Source: Parashewanella tropica (GTDB lineage: Bacteria; Pseudomonadota; Gammaproteobacteria; Enterobacterales; Shewanellaceae). From it: a DNA stretch of 64,000 nucleotides. Below, piece by piece: positions 21,271-30,841 of the stretch (within the stretch, counting starts at the first letter, position 1; each line of letters begins with the position of its first letter). Location: assembly GCF_004358445.1 (NCBI RefSeq), contig NZ_CP037951.1, forward strand, positions 2,033,501-2,097,500. Direction: 5' to 3'. Both the position numbers and the translations under genes were made by a program. The notes under the pieces were generated by a model that saw only the letters and a list, made by a program, of their open reading frames with translations, did not search any database and was not told the origin of the DNA.

Positions 21271-21728
21271 CAATAGGTATACCTTCTGATCCTTGCAACT
21301 TTATTGTCTTCAATTTCCAGCACTTCCATGACATTTTCAGCGTAAGCATTAACTTGTTTTGTTTGAGGATGAATACCACTAGCCTTATTATAGAATTTTA
21401 TAATGATAAAACCGTCACCAACATTGGTCTCGATCAACTTTGCTTCATATGATGTGTGAGAACCCAAATAATAAGTCATGCCCTTTCGGAAACGTTTGAT
21501 AGCGCCTTTTGTACGCGTATCGTCACGTTGATATGGGATATGTTGATTGCCCACATCATCTTTTAAAAAACTCAGATAATGCTCAATATCTTCTGCTTTC
21601 GCATTTGGCATCTGTGTATTTATCAAAGCTTCATAGTAATCTTTGGCGAACTTTTCTCCATCAAAGTCTTTAGCAGACACTGAACAAGTTAAAAACAACC
21701 CTAAAATAAATAATGCTGTCCTTTTCAT
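21270..21728 (-). CDS. Exported NTF2/SnoaL-like protein
   Basis: A 152-residue protein with a signal peptide (MKRTALFILGLFLTCSVSA, cleavage before KDF) and a body resembling the NTF2-like cone fold: helices with FAKDYYEAL, then strands ending in EVLEIEDNKVARIRRY. Such folds bind small ligands or act as enzymes; no catalytic residues can be named. A good AAGGA site precedes the ATG. It is coupled to the downstream membrane protein. Confidence 0.65.
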   Translation of the reverse strand: MKRTALFILGLFLTCSVSAKDFDGEKFAKDYYEALINTQMPNAKAEDIEHYLSFLKDDVGNQHIPYQRDDTRTKGAIKRFRKGMTYYLGSHTSYEAKLIETNVGDGFIIIKFYNKASGIHPQTKQVNAYAENVMEVLEIEDNKVARIRRYTY

Positions 21729-21740
21729 CTTTTTATCCTT

Positions 21741-22511
21741 TTATCGTTTTTTTGCTTTTATCGAGAATACTAACGGGACGTTATTGCCTTTATGCGGAAT
21801 TACATATTTGCCCTTTTCGGTTTCAATGAGACCTTCAAAACAGTTGTAAGGGCTATATGGGTACTCATTGACCTCTTTAATACTCAACCCCGCTCCAATT
21901 AACGCATTAACTACGGTAGACATCGCATGAGACCATAAAACAACTTTGGATGTTTCGTCTCCTGCATTTTCTGAATACGTTGCCTCTTCTTCAATATCTG
22001 GATGGGATTTATCGAAATACGAGTATCCAGCGATAAGATCGTAACAAGGGTGGAACTCTGCCATATAAAATGTTCCACCAGATTTTAAACTGCTGGCAAT
22101 GACCTCTGCCCATTGCTTTAAGCAAGGCAACCAACAAATAGTCCCATAAGAAGTAAAGACAATATCGAATTGATGATTGTTGATTTCTGTAAAGCTATAG
22201 ACGTCGCTACAGATAAATTTGGCATCAAGCTTTGTTTGATTGGCTAGTTGAGTCGCTTTAGTAATAGCTGCATCAGAAAGATCAACACCTGTTACTTTAG
22301 CACCTCGTCTTGCCCAACTTAATGAATCCAAGCCAAAGTGACATTGTAAATGAAGAAGAGATTTGTCCTTCACATTTGGGAGTGCTGCGAGCTCAATATC
22401 ATTAAGCGTGCAATTACCATCTAAAAAACCGTTAACATCATAAAATTCAGATTCGACGTGAATTTCGGTACGTTGATTCCATGCATTCCGATTTACCGCA
22501 AGATAATCCAT
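21741..22511 (-). CDS. Class I SAM-dependent methyltransferase
   Basis: A 256-residue cytosolic protein with a SAM-binding motif I variant (LLHLQCHFGLDSLSWA), the acidic motif II VTGVDLSDAAI and the post-motif FDIVFTSYG. The GxGxG loop is replaced by QCHFGLD, a form seen in a subgroup of small-molecule methyltransferases, so the substrate is unknown. It lies 12 bases upstream of the exported NTF2-like gene in the same direction and may lead that three-gene unit. Confidence 0.8.
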   Translation of the reverse strand: MDYLAVNRNAWNQRTEIHVESEFYDVNGFLDGNCTLNDIELAALPNVKDKSLLHLQCHFGLDSLSWARRGAKVTGVDLSDAAITKATQLANQTKLDAKFICSDVYSFTEINNHQFDIVFTSYGTICWLPCLKQWAEVIASSLKSGGTFYMAEFHPCYDLIAGYSYFDKSHPDIEEEATYSENAGDETSKVVLWSHAMSTVVNALIGAGLSIKEVNEYPYSPYNCFEGLIETEKGKYVIPHKGNNVPLVFSIKAKKR

Positions 22512-22595
22512 GTAGCAATATCCTTGTTATTTTTTGCTACATGAAATCACATTTATTGCTATATATCTATATATTTCAGATAAATATAGATTTAG

Positions 22596-23144
22596 CTAGC
22601 TCTCTACACAGTGGGCATCATTATTCAAAACTCGATCCCAAAGTAATGAGCTATTCTTGTCTGATAACACCTTGACCTCAGTATTTGGAGATTGCTTTGC
22701 GTGGTCAATTATATAATTAGGGTGATAGTCTGGTTTTCCAATTACCGTCATTAACTTACATAAATCGCTTTTCTTTTTTTTATCCTTCAACAAAGCTTCG
22801 GCGGTTTGCTGAAAAGTACTGTAATCGTTTATAGGGATGTCTTTAACTGCTTTCAATCGCAATTTGTTAAATGCAATTTTTTCAGGTTCACCTTGTACTC
22901 TAAGTGCGTCATAGTTTCCATATAAATCTGCTGCAAAGTTGAGCTTTGCCGCTTTCCAAAAATCTCTTTTTTTCAAACAATCACGAAGTGAATGAAACAA
23001 CACATTAGGACTGTGCTGATTGGATACTTGTGATATATCCATACATACTATTGGCCGCCCCTTATGTGTCGCATTATCACTTGCAAATGCTATGTTCTGA
23101 AATAGGCAAAATGCTAATCCCCATATAAAAACGTATCTGTTCAT
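22596..23144 (-). CDS. Exported protein of unknown function
   Basis: A 182-residue protein with a clear signal peptide (MNRYVFIWGLAFCLFQNIAFA, cleavage before SDN). The mature part has four Cys residues (VCMDI, RDCLKK, DLCKL and DAHCVES), consistent with two disulfides in the periplasm. No domain is recognised; the region around ECLK/RDFWKAAKLNFAADLYGNYDALR looks helical. It is monocistronic, 84 bases upstream of the methyltransferase gene and separated from it by AT-rich sequence. Confidence 0.65.
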   Translation of the reverse strand: MNRYVFIWGLAFCLFQNIAFASDNATHKGRPIVCMDISQVSNQHSPNVLFHSLRDCLKKRDFWKAAKLNFAADLYGNYDALRVQGEPEKIAFNKLRLKAVKDIPINDYSTFQQTAEALLKDKKKKSDLCKLMTVIGKPDYHPNYIIDHAKQSPNTEVKVLSDKNSSLLWDRVLNNDAHCVES

Positions 23145-23223
23145 TTGTTTACTCCTTTAAAACCCTATTTAAAAAGTAGTTACTTATGAACAAGCTGCAA
23201 AATAGTCTGCTATAACTTTATAT

Positions 23224-23871
23224 ATGGGAAATTTACGCTTGCGCTATCAAACACTCGAATTCGACTTAATCGACCTTCACATTTGCTCACTTCGAGATAG
23301 CAACCAATACTCTGATCCTGATAGAAAAGCTGAAGCAGTGGGAATATCTTCCGCCATGTGGCCGTTGTTTGGTGTCCTTTGGCCTTCAGGCGTTGTGCTT
23401 GCAGAGTATATTTTCAAATCTAATTTTAAAGACAAACAAATTCTAGAGGTCGGTTGCGGTCTTGGCGTTAGTAGTCTTCTTCTGAATAAACTGAATGCGA
23501 ATATCACCGCCAGTGACTATCATCCTGAAGCCCAAACTTTCATTGAGCGTAATAACGGATTAAATCACCACGACCCAATTAAGTTTGAACGAGTAGATTG
23601 GGAAAAAGATCACACTCACTTAGGTCAATTTGATCTTATTATTGGTAGTGACCTATTGTATGAAGATCATCAAGTACAGGCATTAAGCCAATTTTTAATG
23701 AAGCACAGTAAGCCTAAAAGTGAAATCGTGTTGGTTGACCCCGGGCGAGGCAGAAAAACAAGGTTACGGAAACAAATTGAAAAGGCAGGCTTTATTTGCG
23801 ATATATCAAAGGTCAGCCAATCACAATTAGAAGATTTTAACGGCCATATTTTACATTTTAGAAGAAACTAA
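23224..23871 (+). CDS. Methyltransferase, protein-lysine type (METTL/Nnt1-like)
   Basis: A 215-residue SAM-dependent methyltransferase with motif I ILEVGCGLGVSSLLL, motif II ITASDYHPEA and a post-motif LIIGSDLLYEDH. The leading segment GISSAMWPLFGVLWPSGVVLAEYI and the SDLLYE motif are typical of the family-16 protein-lysine methyltransferases. The protein substrate is not known. The ATG lacks a clear ribosome site. It is divergent from the exported-protein gene and stands alone. Confidence 0.8.
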   Translation: MGNLRLRYQTLEFDLIDLHICSLRDSNQYSDPDRKAEAVGISSAMWPLFGVLWPSGVVLAEYIFKSNFKDKQILEVGCGLGVSSLLLNKLNANITASDYHPEAQTFIERNNGLNHHDPIKFERVDWEKDHTHLGQFDLIIGSDLLYEDHQVQALSQFLMKHSKPKSEIVLVDPGRGRKTRLRKQIEKAGFICDISKVSQSQLEDFNGHILHFRRN

Positions 23872-23982
23872 TTGGCTTTTTCTTTCATTAATTAAAGCGA
23901 TTAACTCAATTGATTTTAATTGATTTACGCTGGAATCAATCTCGTTAATACTCACTATTCAAATCTTGTTATAAGGAGTTAA

Positions 23983-24399
23983 ATGATGAACATGATGTCA
24001 GTTAAAGAGCACATGCAGGCCCAATTTCCAATCATTCACCCTGAAACCGAACTTAGCCAAGCAATTGAACTCCTAAGCGAATTTAATTTGATTGGCGCGC
24101 CGGTTGTTGACAATAACAAAAGGCTAGTTGCTTACTTGTCTGAACATGAATTACTGAAGCCGATGCTTCATGCAAGTTACCATTGTGACTCTAGCATAAA
24201 GGTTTCTGACGTAATGCGAGGAGAGCCACTTTCGGTTACTGGTGATACCTCACTCATTTCACTAGCAGAACAAATGCTTGGTGATAAACCTAAAAACTAC
24301 CCTGTTATCGATGACGATGAGCGTGTAACAGGCATTATTACACGTACTCAAGTGTTACGTGCACTGGCAGTCGCTTACAACAATTGCAAAGCTGTCTAA
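23983..24399 (+). CDS. Two-CBS-domain protein
   Basis: A 138-residue protein made of two CBS motifs (about residues 5-60 and 75-130), a fold that binds adenosine nucleotides and senses energy state. Landmarks are GAPVVDNNKRLVAYLSEHEL in the first and NYPVIDDDERVTGIITRTQVLR in the second. No catalytic domain is attached. An AAGGAG site precedes two possible ATG starts three bases apart. No neighbour suggests its target. Confidence 0.85.
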   Translation: MMNMMSVKEHMQAQFPIIHPETELSQAIELLSEFNLIGAPVVDNNKRLVAYLSEHELLKPMLHASYHCDSSIKVSDVMRGEPLSVTGDTSLISLAEQMLGDKPKNYPVIDDDERVTGIITRTQVLRALAVAYNNCKAV

Positions 24400-24480
24400 A
24401 CGTACACGTATATTCGAGTTTCTTTATTATCCTAGTTTTATGGCACATACTATATGCTGATTAAACATGAGTACTAGGCA

Positions 24481-24846
24481 ATGCTAACTAAAGACGAACA
24501 GCAACTTGAACTGACGCCAATCCAAAGAATCCTAATGGTAGTGGATATGATTCCATCTGGAAAAGTATGCACGTATGGTCAAGTTGCAGATTTAGCCGGT
24601 TTGCCTAAGAGAGCACGTTTAGTGTCTAAAGCCTTAAAAGCATCTCCATCTTCTCGAAACAGTCCTTGGCATAGAGTGATTAACAGCCAAGGGAAAATTT
24701 CCCTTCCAAAAGATTCTTCTGGCTACCGCACTCAAATTGAACTATTGCGTTGTGAAAATATTGAAGTGAACCAAGGTAAGATTCGCTTGTCCGAGTATAA
24801 GTGGCAACCTTGCATTGCAACATTGGTTATGGATTTACCCTTTTAA
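24481..24846 (+). CDS. atl: Alkyltransferase-like DNA damage recognition protein
   Basis: A 121-residue protein with the DNA-binding fold of O6-alkylguanine methyltransferases: IPSGKVCTYGQVADLAGLP and the helix RLVSKALKA. The catalytic cysteine is replaced by tryptophan in SPWHRVINSQGKI, where a repair enzyme would have PCHRV. This marks the ATL/YbaZ group, which flags alkylated bases for nucleotide excision repair rather than repairing them. The next gene begins nine bases later with its own ribosome site. Confidence 0.92.
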   Translation: MLTKDEQQLELTPIQRILMVVDMIPSGKVCTYGQVADLAGLPKRARLVSKALKASPSSRNSPWHRVINSQGKISLPKDSSGYRTQIELLRCENIEVNQGKIRLSEYKWQPCIATLVMDLPF

Positions 24847-24854
24847 GGATTGAT

Positions 24855-25631
24855 ATGTTAAAAATTAACGTAATGTTATTTGGTGCCCTATCGCTGTTCT
24901 TTTCTATGCTTACTTCAGCAGAAGGCAATATAACACCACTAACTCCTCAAACTATCGAATATCAAGTTATGTATGGAGATATTGATTTAGGAAAAGCCCG
25001 TTTTCAATTGGAAAAGTCTGATCAACAATATCAATACATTTTTGATAGTGCACTTTCTTTACTCGTATTAACAGATATTCGTCACGTGGTGAGTGAATTT
25101 ACCGTCAAGGATGGGCAAGTGAACCCCACTCGTTTTTTTCATAAGCGCGAAGGTTTTGGACCAGACTATCAAGAGCAAATCGTTTTTTTACCTGAGCAAG
25201 GCAGTATCATCAGTCGTTATAAAGATAAAAAGAAAAAGTTTGAATTTGCCAATGACATTTGGGACGTGCTTTCAGTACAGATGCAATTGAGATTGGATGC
25301 TCAAAAGCAAAAAAAATCATTCAAATACGATCTTATTCGCAGTAATAAAGAAGATGATGTTGAACTTGCCGTTATGGGAACTGAAATACTCAAGATTGGC
25401 AGCTTGAGTTTTGATGCTCTAAAAGTTGAGGTTGTACGAGATCCAAAGAAAAGGAAAAAACGCCAGACTTATGTTTGGGTTGCGCCAAAGTATGGTTACT
25501 TACCAATAAAAGTTCAGCATATGAAAAAAGGCAGCAATCAATTTCAACTATATTTGAAGTCGGCTGAATTTTTAGGAGAAAGTCCTGTAGTGACTTTCCC
25601 TACTCCTAAACCAAAAACTGAGAAAAGTTAA
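24855..25631 (+). CDS. DUF3108 exported protein
   Basis: A 258-residue protein with a signal peptide ending near LTSAEG, followed by strand-rich sequence typical of the DUF3108 family (IEYQVMYGDIDLGKARFQL at the start and YVWVAPKYGYLPIKVQH near the end). The family is periplasmic and possibly related in fold to lipoprotein carriers; its function is unknown. The ATG at 24855 has an AAGGA site. It follows atl by nine bases and overlaps the stop of the convergent amidotransferase gene by four bases. Confidence 0.85.
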   Translation: MLKINVMLFGALSLFFSMLTSAEGNITPLTPQTIEYQVMYGDIDLGKARFQLEKSDQQYQYIFDSALSLLVLTDIRHVVSEFTVKDGQVNPTRFFHKREGFGPDYQEQIVFLPEQGSIISRYKDKKKKFEFANDIWDVLSVQMQLRLDAQKQKKSFKYDLIRSNKEDDVELAVMGTEILKIGSLSFDALKVEVVRDPKKRKKRQTYVWVAPKYGYLPIKVQHMKKGSNQFQLYLKSAEFLGESPVVTFPTPKPKTEKS

Positions 25632-26401
25632 ATCCGTTGCTCACCTAGCTCAAATAAACGCCACTCACCTTCTATTAATACGTTCCACTCTTCGTTGCTA
25701 GTTAAAGGCCGGGTGGCAATGACAGTAACCACATCATTGGGTGTGGTTTCTTTATCAAAATCAACTGTCATATCCGTATCTTTTAAAATAGCCTTACCAA
25801 ATGGCGCCTTTCTTGTGATATAGCTTAGATTATTACTGCAATACGCCATTAAAAAACGACCGTCAGTTAAAATCATATTGAAAACACCAAATTTTCTAAG
25901 CTCATCAGCTAGCTGGGCAATATATTGAAAAACAGGAAGTAAGTCTTCGGGTTCACTCTCGCCAAAACGTTCTATCACTTTTTCAACGATCCAGCAAAAT
26001 GCCAACTCACTATCCGTTTCTCCCACTGGCATGAAACGTTGTGGTCTTAATGTACTTGCATACTCTGAAAGTTGGCCATTGTGGGCATAAGTCCAGTTTT
26101 TTCCCCAAAGTACTCTATTAAATGGATGAGTGTTCTCAAGAGACACTTCACCCCTGTTAGCTTGTCTGATGTGACTGATAACTGAAACACTTTTTATAGG
26201 ATAAGATTTTATTAAGCTTGCAATATGAGATTGACAGCTTGGCTTCACATCTTTAAATATTCGATTGCCTTTTCCCTCATAAAAAGCGATACCCCAACCA
26301 TCAACATGAGGCCCCGTAACTCCTCCACGTTCAACCAATCCGGTAAAACTAAAAACTATATCTGTCGGTACATTGGCACTCATCGCCAGCAGTTCACACA
26401 T
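25628..26401 (-). CDS. yafJ: Class II glutamine amidotransferase, YafJ-like
   Basis: A 257-residue protein with N-terminal nucleophile Cys2 (MCELLAMSAN) exposed after methionine removal. Typical Ntn-hydrolase segments are present: HVDGWGIAFYEG, SHIRQANRGEVSLENTHPF and WTYAHNGQL. Length and motifs match E. coli YafJ, a stand-alone glutaminase domain of unknown acceptor. In several gammaproteobacteria yafJ lies near fadE, as here, where fadE is the divergent neighbour 298 bases away. Confidence 0.9.
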   Translation of the reverse strand: MCELLAMSANVPTDIVFSFTGLVERGGVTGPHVDGWGIAFYEGKGNRIFKDVKPSCQSHIASLIKSYPIKSVSVISHIRQANRGEVSLENTHPFNRVLWGKNWTYAHNGQLSEYASTLRPQRFMPVGETDSELAFCWIVEKVIERFGESEPEDLLPVFQYIAQLADELRKFGVFNMILTDGRFLMAYCSNNLSYITRKAPFGKAILKDTDMTVDFDKETTPNDVVTVIATRPLTSNEEWNVLIEGEWRLFELGEQRI

Positions 26402-26555
26402 ATTTATCTCAACAACAATTTATAAGACATTCAATTTAAATAAATTTGGAGCGTTTCTATAAACACCAAGAGATATATTAACAACTATTTTATGTTGTGA
26501 GTATTAAGAAAACTCTATTCGTGAGCTCAGTTAATTATATTAAATTCAATAAAGA

Positions 26556-26573
26556 TTCAAACAATCGTTTGAA
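26556..26573. promoter_or_regulatory. Probable PsrA operator upstream of fadE
   Basis: A perfect seven-base inverted repeat TTCAAAC-AATC-GTTTGAA contains the PsrA consensus CAAAC(N2-4)GTTTG. PsrA is a TetR-family fatty-acid sensor predicted to repress beta-oxidation genes in Shewanella and relatives. It lies 127 bases before the fadE start. Confidence 0.7.
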
Positions 26574-26620
26574 AAGTTCTTGTATTAATTTTTAGCAGCG
26601 GTTAATGTTTAATCATACCT

Positions 26621-26643
26621 GAGGTCTGACCACATACTATACT
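26621..26643 (+). promoter_or_regulatory. Probable FadR-type operator and -10 box of fadE
   Basis: The core GGTCTGACC at 26623-26631 matches the FadR recognition core (TGGTC-N-GACCA). A TATACT -10 box follows at 26638-26643. The operator therefore lies in or against the promoter, the position expected for repression relieved by long-chain acyl-CoA. A clear -35 box was not found. Confidence 0.65.
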
Positions 26644-26699
26644 TTAATAAATAAGGCAGACCTTATACAAAATGTGTACAAAGAATAAGGAGAATTATT

Positions 26700-29150
26700 G
26701 TGTTTACTCTAACTTGGATTGTTGGATTGCTCGTGCTTATCGGGGCGTGCTCTTACTTAAGAGTATCGCTAATTGTCACGACACTTCTCACTGGTGTAGT
26801 TATCAGTGCAATGAGTTTTTTCAACTTCAATCACCCTGCTTTACTCATCTTATTCTTATTATTCGCTCTGCCGCTTAATATTGGTGTTATTCGCCGACAA
26901 CTGTTTTCTAAGCCAATATTAAGCTTATATAAAAAAATCATGCCCGAGATGTCTTCTACAGAAAAAGAAGCGATTGAGGCTGGGACAACATGGTGGGAAG
27001 CCGATTTATTTTCAGGCGCACCAAATTGGAAAAAACTTCATAATTATGCAAGCGTCAGATTAACCCCTGAAGAGCAAGCTTTTCTTGATGGTCCTGTAGA
27101 AGAAGTATGCGGTATGGTTAATCAGCATATGGTTTCTCATGAGTTAACTGATTTACCTGAACATGTTTGGCAATACCTGAAAGACAATGGCTTTTTCTCA
27201 ATGATCATTAAGAAAAAGTATGGTGGCATGGAGTTTTCTGCTTATGCCCAAACGCGTGTTTTACAAAAACTTGCTGGGGTTAATAGTGAATTAGCTACAA
27301 CCGTAGGGGTTCCAAATTCTCTTGGTCCTGGTGAGTTACTTCAGCATTATGGTACTGAAGAGCAAAAAGATCATTACCTTCCAAGACTTGCAAAAGGTTT
27401 AGAAATCCCATGCTTCGCACTAACCAGTCCTGAAGCAGGTAGCGATGCAGGATCAATCCCCGATTTTGGTATTGTGTGCAAAGGCGAATGGGAAGGCCAA
27501 GAAGTGTTGGGAATGAAACTAACATGGAACAAGCGTTACATCACCTTAGCTCCTGTAGCAACAGTACTCGGCTTGGCCTTCAAATTACGAGACCCCGATA
27601 ACCTTATTGGAGATGAAGAAGATTTAGGTATTACTTGCGCCCTTATTCCTACAGAAACTCAAGGTGTAATTATTGGACGCCGTCATTTTCCACTGAACTG
27701 TATGTTCCAAAATGGTCCAACGCAAGGTAACGAAGTCTTTGTGCCGCTTGATTTCATCATTGGCGGACCTGAAATGGCTGGACAAGGCTGGCGTATGTTA
27801 GTTGAATGCTTATCAGTTGGACGTGGTATTACTTTACCATCTAATGCAGCTGGTGGAGTAAAAACAGCTGCGATTGCAACTGGAGCTTATGCCAGAATCC
27901 GCCGTCAATTTAAATTACCTATTGGTAAGTTGGAAGGTATTGAAGAGCCAATGGCACGCATTGGTGGCAATGCTTACCTGATGGAAGCTGTTACATCATT
28001 AACAACAACAGGCATCGACTTAGGAGAAAAACCCTCCGTTATATCAGCAATCGTTAAATATCATCTAACCGACCGTATGCAAAAATGTGTTGTCGATGCT
28101 ATGGATATTCATGGTGGTAAAGGTATTTGTCTTGGCCCTAACAATTATTTAGGTAGAGGTTATCAAGCAGCACCTATTGCTGTAACGGTCGAAGGTGCAA
28201 ATATTTTAACCCGTTCAATGATTATTTATGGTCAAGGTGCGATTCGTTGTCATCCTTATGTATTGGCTGAAATGGTCTCAGCATTTGAACAAGATCAAAC
28301 TAAATCTCTAAAAGATTTTGACAGTGCTCTGTTTGGGCATATTGGTTTTGCTATGAGCAATTTTGTCCGCAGTTTATGGCTTGGTGTTACAAACGGTCGT
28401 TTCTCGAATGCACCATATTCAGACAAAACCAAGCGTTATTATCAATTTATGAATCGTTTCAGTGCAAATCTAGCGCTTCTCTCAGATATTTCTATGGCAA
28501 CGTTAGGTGGTGAGTTAAAACGTAAAGAAAGAATTTCAGCAAGATTGGGGGATTTACTGAGTCAGTTATATCTCACCTCTGCAACTCTGAAACGCTATAA
28601 TGATGACGGTCGTTTAACTGAAGATTTACCTCTTGCTCAGTGGGCAGTTGAAGACTCACTTCATAAACTTCAAACATCATTGGATGAATTACTCAATAAC
28701 TTCCCTCTAGGACTTGGTTGGTTGTTGAGACTTGTTATTTTTCCATTTGGCCGATGTGTTAAACGTCCTAGTGATGTGATAGATCACAAAGTAGCGCGTA
28801 TTATGCAAACACCATCTGCTAGCCGTGAACGTTTGGGTATTTACCAGTATTTTCAAGCCACTGAAAACAACCCGATAGGTATGCAAGAACATGCTTTATC
28901 TTTAGTCTTAAAAGCAGAACCTTTACACAAAAAAGTGTGTGATGCCGCAGGTAAAAAACTGCCCTTCGTACAATTAGATCAAGTTGCTGAACTTGGTAAA
29001 GAACTTGGTGTGTTGGATGAGTCAGAAATTACTTTACTAAAACAGGCTGAAGAAGGACGCTTGAGAAGCATTAATGTCGATGACTTCGAACCTTCAGTGT
29101 TACGACCACAGACTGTAGCACCTGAAATTAAAGATCATTACGCAGCATAA
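26700..29150 (+). CDS. fadE: Acyl-CoA dehydrogenase FadE
   Basis: FadE catalyses the first step of fatty-acid beta-oxidation, making trans-2-enoyl-CoA with FAD. At 816 residues it matches the long E. coli-type enzyme. Two N-terminal hydrophobic stretches (residues about 3-65) anchor it to the membrane. The dehydrogenase core shows [26 protein letters not shown] and [18 protein letters not shown], followed by the long family-specific C-terminal region. The GTG start has an AAGGAG site eight bases upstream. Upstream PsrA and FadR sites suggest fatty-acid control. Confidence 0.96.
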   Translation: MFTLTWIVGLLVLIGACSYLRVSLIVTTLLTGVVISAMSFFNFNHPALLILFLLFALPLNIGVIRRQLFSKPILSLYKKIMPEMSSTEKEAIEAGTTWWEADLFSGAPNWKKLHNYASVRLTPEEQAFLDGPVEEVCGMVNQHMVSHELTDLPEHVWQYLKDNGFFSMIIKKKYGGMEFSAYAQTRVLQKLAGVNSELATTVGVPNSLGPGELLQHYGTEEQKDHYLPRLAKGLEIPCFALTSPEAGSDAGSIPDFGIVCKGEWEGQEVLGMKLTWNKRYITLAPVATVLGLAFKLRDPDNLIGDEEDLGITCALIPTETQGVIIGRRHFPLNCMFQNGPTQGNEVFVPLDFIIGGPEMAGQGWRMLVECLSVGRGITLPSNAAGGVKTAAIATGAYARIRRQFKLPIGKLEGIEEPMARIGGNAYLMEAVTSLTTTGIDLGEKPSVISAIVKYHLTDRMQKCVVDAMDIHGGKGICLGPNNYLGRGYQAAPIAVTVEGANILTRSMIIYGQGAIRCHPYVLAEMVSAFEQDQTKSLKDFDSALFGHIGFAMSNFVRSLWLGVTNGRFSNAPYSDKTKRYYQFMNRFSANLALLSDISMATLGGELKRKERISARLGDLLSQLYLTSATLKRYNDDGRLTEDLPLAQWAVEDSLHKLQTSLDELLNNFPLGLGWLLRLVIFPFGRCVKRPSDVIDHKVARIMQTPSASRERLGIYQYFQATENNPIGMQEHALSLVLKAEPLHKKVCDAAGKKLPFVQLDQVAELGKELGVLDESEITLLKQAEEGRLRSINVDDFEPSVLRPQTVAPEIKDHYAA

Positions 29151-29161
29151 ACTTTAAATTT

Positions 29162-29193
29162 AAGCCGTACTGCGCTGCGCAGTACGGCTTTGT
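29162..29193 (+). terminator. Terminator of fadE
   Basis: A 12-base stem (AAGCCGTACTGC with its complement) and a five-base loop lie 12 bases after the fadE stop codon, followed by a short, imperfect T tract. Confidence 0.8.
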
Positions 29194-29311
29194 TATTCGA
29201 GTAGCACCTCAATTTCTTTCTGTTACTGTGCTTGATAGTTTCTCAAGGTTGGGAGTGTGTAGGTTTTGAAGAGGATGATCAAAAAGGAAACCATGACCAT
29301 CCAAACTAAAT

Positions 29312-29713
29312 CTAACCTTTATTAAGCATTCCTTTAAAAACTATATCGTTATAGGTTATTAACCCAAGGATTTCTTGGTTATCAATAACTGGAGCTCGGG
29401 TAATTCCCATACTATCAAAAAGGCGTGCCGTATAACGAATGTCCATAGCTGATCTTACTGAAACAACGGGCTTAGTCATAATTTCGTAAACATTAATACG
29501 ATCTGCTGCTTTATCTTTAGCTACGACTTTTTTAGCGATATCACTCATCAAAAGCATGCCATATTCATCATTTTCGTGGCGTTTGTTAACAAATAACACT
29601 TCTACTTTATTAGCCATTGCTATTTCAATCGCTTCTGCAACTGTGAGTAATCCCTCAACCATTGCAAAATTTTGCGTCATGACAGTTTTATTATCTACTA
29701 CCTTGGAATTCAT
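29312..29713 (-). CDS. CBS-domain protein in the DUF1538 operon
   Basis: A 133-residue protein with two CBS motifs (KVEVLFVNKRHENDEYGMLL and ITRAPVIDNQEILGLITYND). It is last in a leftward four-gene operon, and its start overlaps the stop of the PII-like gene by four bases. CBS pairs bind adenosine nucleotides, so it may report energy state to the DUF1538 membrane proteins encoded upstream. That role is inference from operon structure. Confidence 0.8.
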   Translation of the reverse strand: MNSKVVDNKTVMTQNFAMVEGLLTVAEAIEIAMANKVEVLFVNKRHENDEYGMLLMSDIAKKVVAKDKAADRINVYEIMTKPVVSVRSAMDIRYTARLFDSMGITRAPVIDNQEILGLITYNDIVFKGMLNKG

Positions 29714-30063
29714 ACTAACTCATCTCCTAGTTCTTTGGTTAGTTCCTCTACTTGATGAGCAACACCAACTGCATCCTCAACATCTATTTGTATTGCTATG
29801 CCTTGCCCTGAATCAGTATCAAATTTGCCAACCTCATTAATGGTTTCCAAAATATGTCTGCTTCTATGTTCTTCGACTAAAAATAAAATCACATCTCTTT
29901 GAACATCTAAGGTCAGGCCCATGAAAGTTTTCTTTTGAACAAGGCCCTCTCCTCTGGCGTGATTAATTACTGTCGCACCAGTAGCTCCAGCTTCGCGAGC
30001 TGCGTCCATGATAGAATCTGTACAATGATCATCAACAAATGCAATTATTAATTTAAAGCGCAT
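29710..30063 (-). CDS. PII-like signalling protein in the DUF1538 operon
   Basis: A 117-residue protein with a PII-type ferredoxin-like fold outline: [31 protein letters not shown] at the N-terminus and the GARG-like HARGEGL loop. The T-loop tyrosine region of classical GlnB/GlnK is absent, and an acidic VEDAVGVAHQVEEL tail replaces the usual end, so it is a divergent PII-like protein. Its start lies inside the 3' end of the upstream DUF1538 gene (11-base overlap). PII proteins commonly gate transporters, suggesting the same here. Confidence 0.8.
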   Translation of the reverse strand: MRFKLIIAFVDDHCTDSIMDAAREAGATGATVINHARGEGLVQKKTFMGLTLDVQRDVILFLVEEHRSRHILETINEVGKFDTDSGQGIAIQIDVEDAVGVAHQVEELTKELGDELV

Positions 30064-30841
30064 CTAGTGACTCCTTTTTGGTTTTCTTTGAATTCAAGTA
30101 TTCAACAATCTGCGCATAACTCATTACACTGATCATTGGAAATAAACTAGCAAAAGCAATAAGCCCGAAGCCATCAATTAGTGGATCACGCCCCGGAACA
30201 TTTGTGGCTAACCCCAAACCAAGTGCCGCAACTAAAGGGACAGTTACAGTCGAAGTTGTTACACCACCAGAATCATAGGCCAAAGGAACAATCATCTTAG
30301 GTGCAAAGAAGGTCTGAATAACAACAATTACATAGCCTGCAAGAATGTAATATTGAATCGGATCTCCAACCACGATTCGATAGCACCCCAAGCTGATCCC
30401 TATTGCTACACCTAGTGCAACAGAAAAACGAAGTCCTTGGACTCCAATCGCACCGCCGGATACTTCATTTGCTTTGATTGCAACAGCGATTAACGAAGGT
30501 TCAGCAACTGTAGTACTAAAACCAATCGCAAAAGCAAAAATGTAAACCCAATAATAATCAGACCAAACGATGACATTATGATCGGCGGCGCCAATAAATT
30601 CTTTTGATGTTAATTGAGTAGCCATCATATCCCCAATAGGGAATAAAGCTTTTTCTAAGCCTACAAGAAAGAGTGACAAACCAACAATGACGTATGCAAA
30701 GCCAGCGATAACCTTTTTGGGATTAGCGATTGGACGTTTTAATACCCCTAATTGAAACCCAAACAAAATAGCAGCAATGGGTACAACATCACGTAAGGTC
30801 AGTAAAAAGGTATCCCAAAGTGGTAATAGTATCTCGGTCAT
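30053..30841 (-). CDS. DUF1538 membrane protein, second copy
   Basis: A 262-residue inner-membrane protein with about seven hydrophobic segments and the DUF1538 signatures [29 protein letters not shown] and the repeated loop [22 protein letters not shown]. The substrate is unknown; the glycine/threonine-rich loop suggests a transport path. It is a paralogue of the gene at 30838. The ATG at 30841 overlaps that gene's stop as ATGA, so the two are coupled and may form a heteromer. Confidence 0.85.
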   Translation of the reverse strand: MTEILLPLWDTFLLTLRDVVPIAAILFGFQLGVLKRPIANPKKVIAGFAYVIVGLSLFLVGLEKALFPIGDMMATQLTSKEFIGAADHNVIVWSDYYWVYIFAFAIGFSTTVAEPSLIAVAIKANEVSGGAIGVQGLRFSVALGVAIGISLGCYRIVVGDPIQYYILAGYVIVVIQTFFAPKMIVPLAYDSGGVTTSTVTVPLVAALGLGLATNVPGRDPLIDGFGLIAFASLFPMISVMSYAQIVEYLNSKKTKKESLDAL

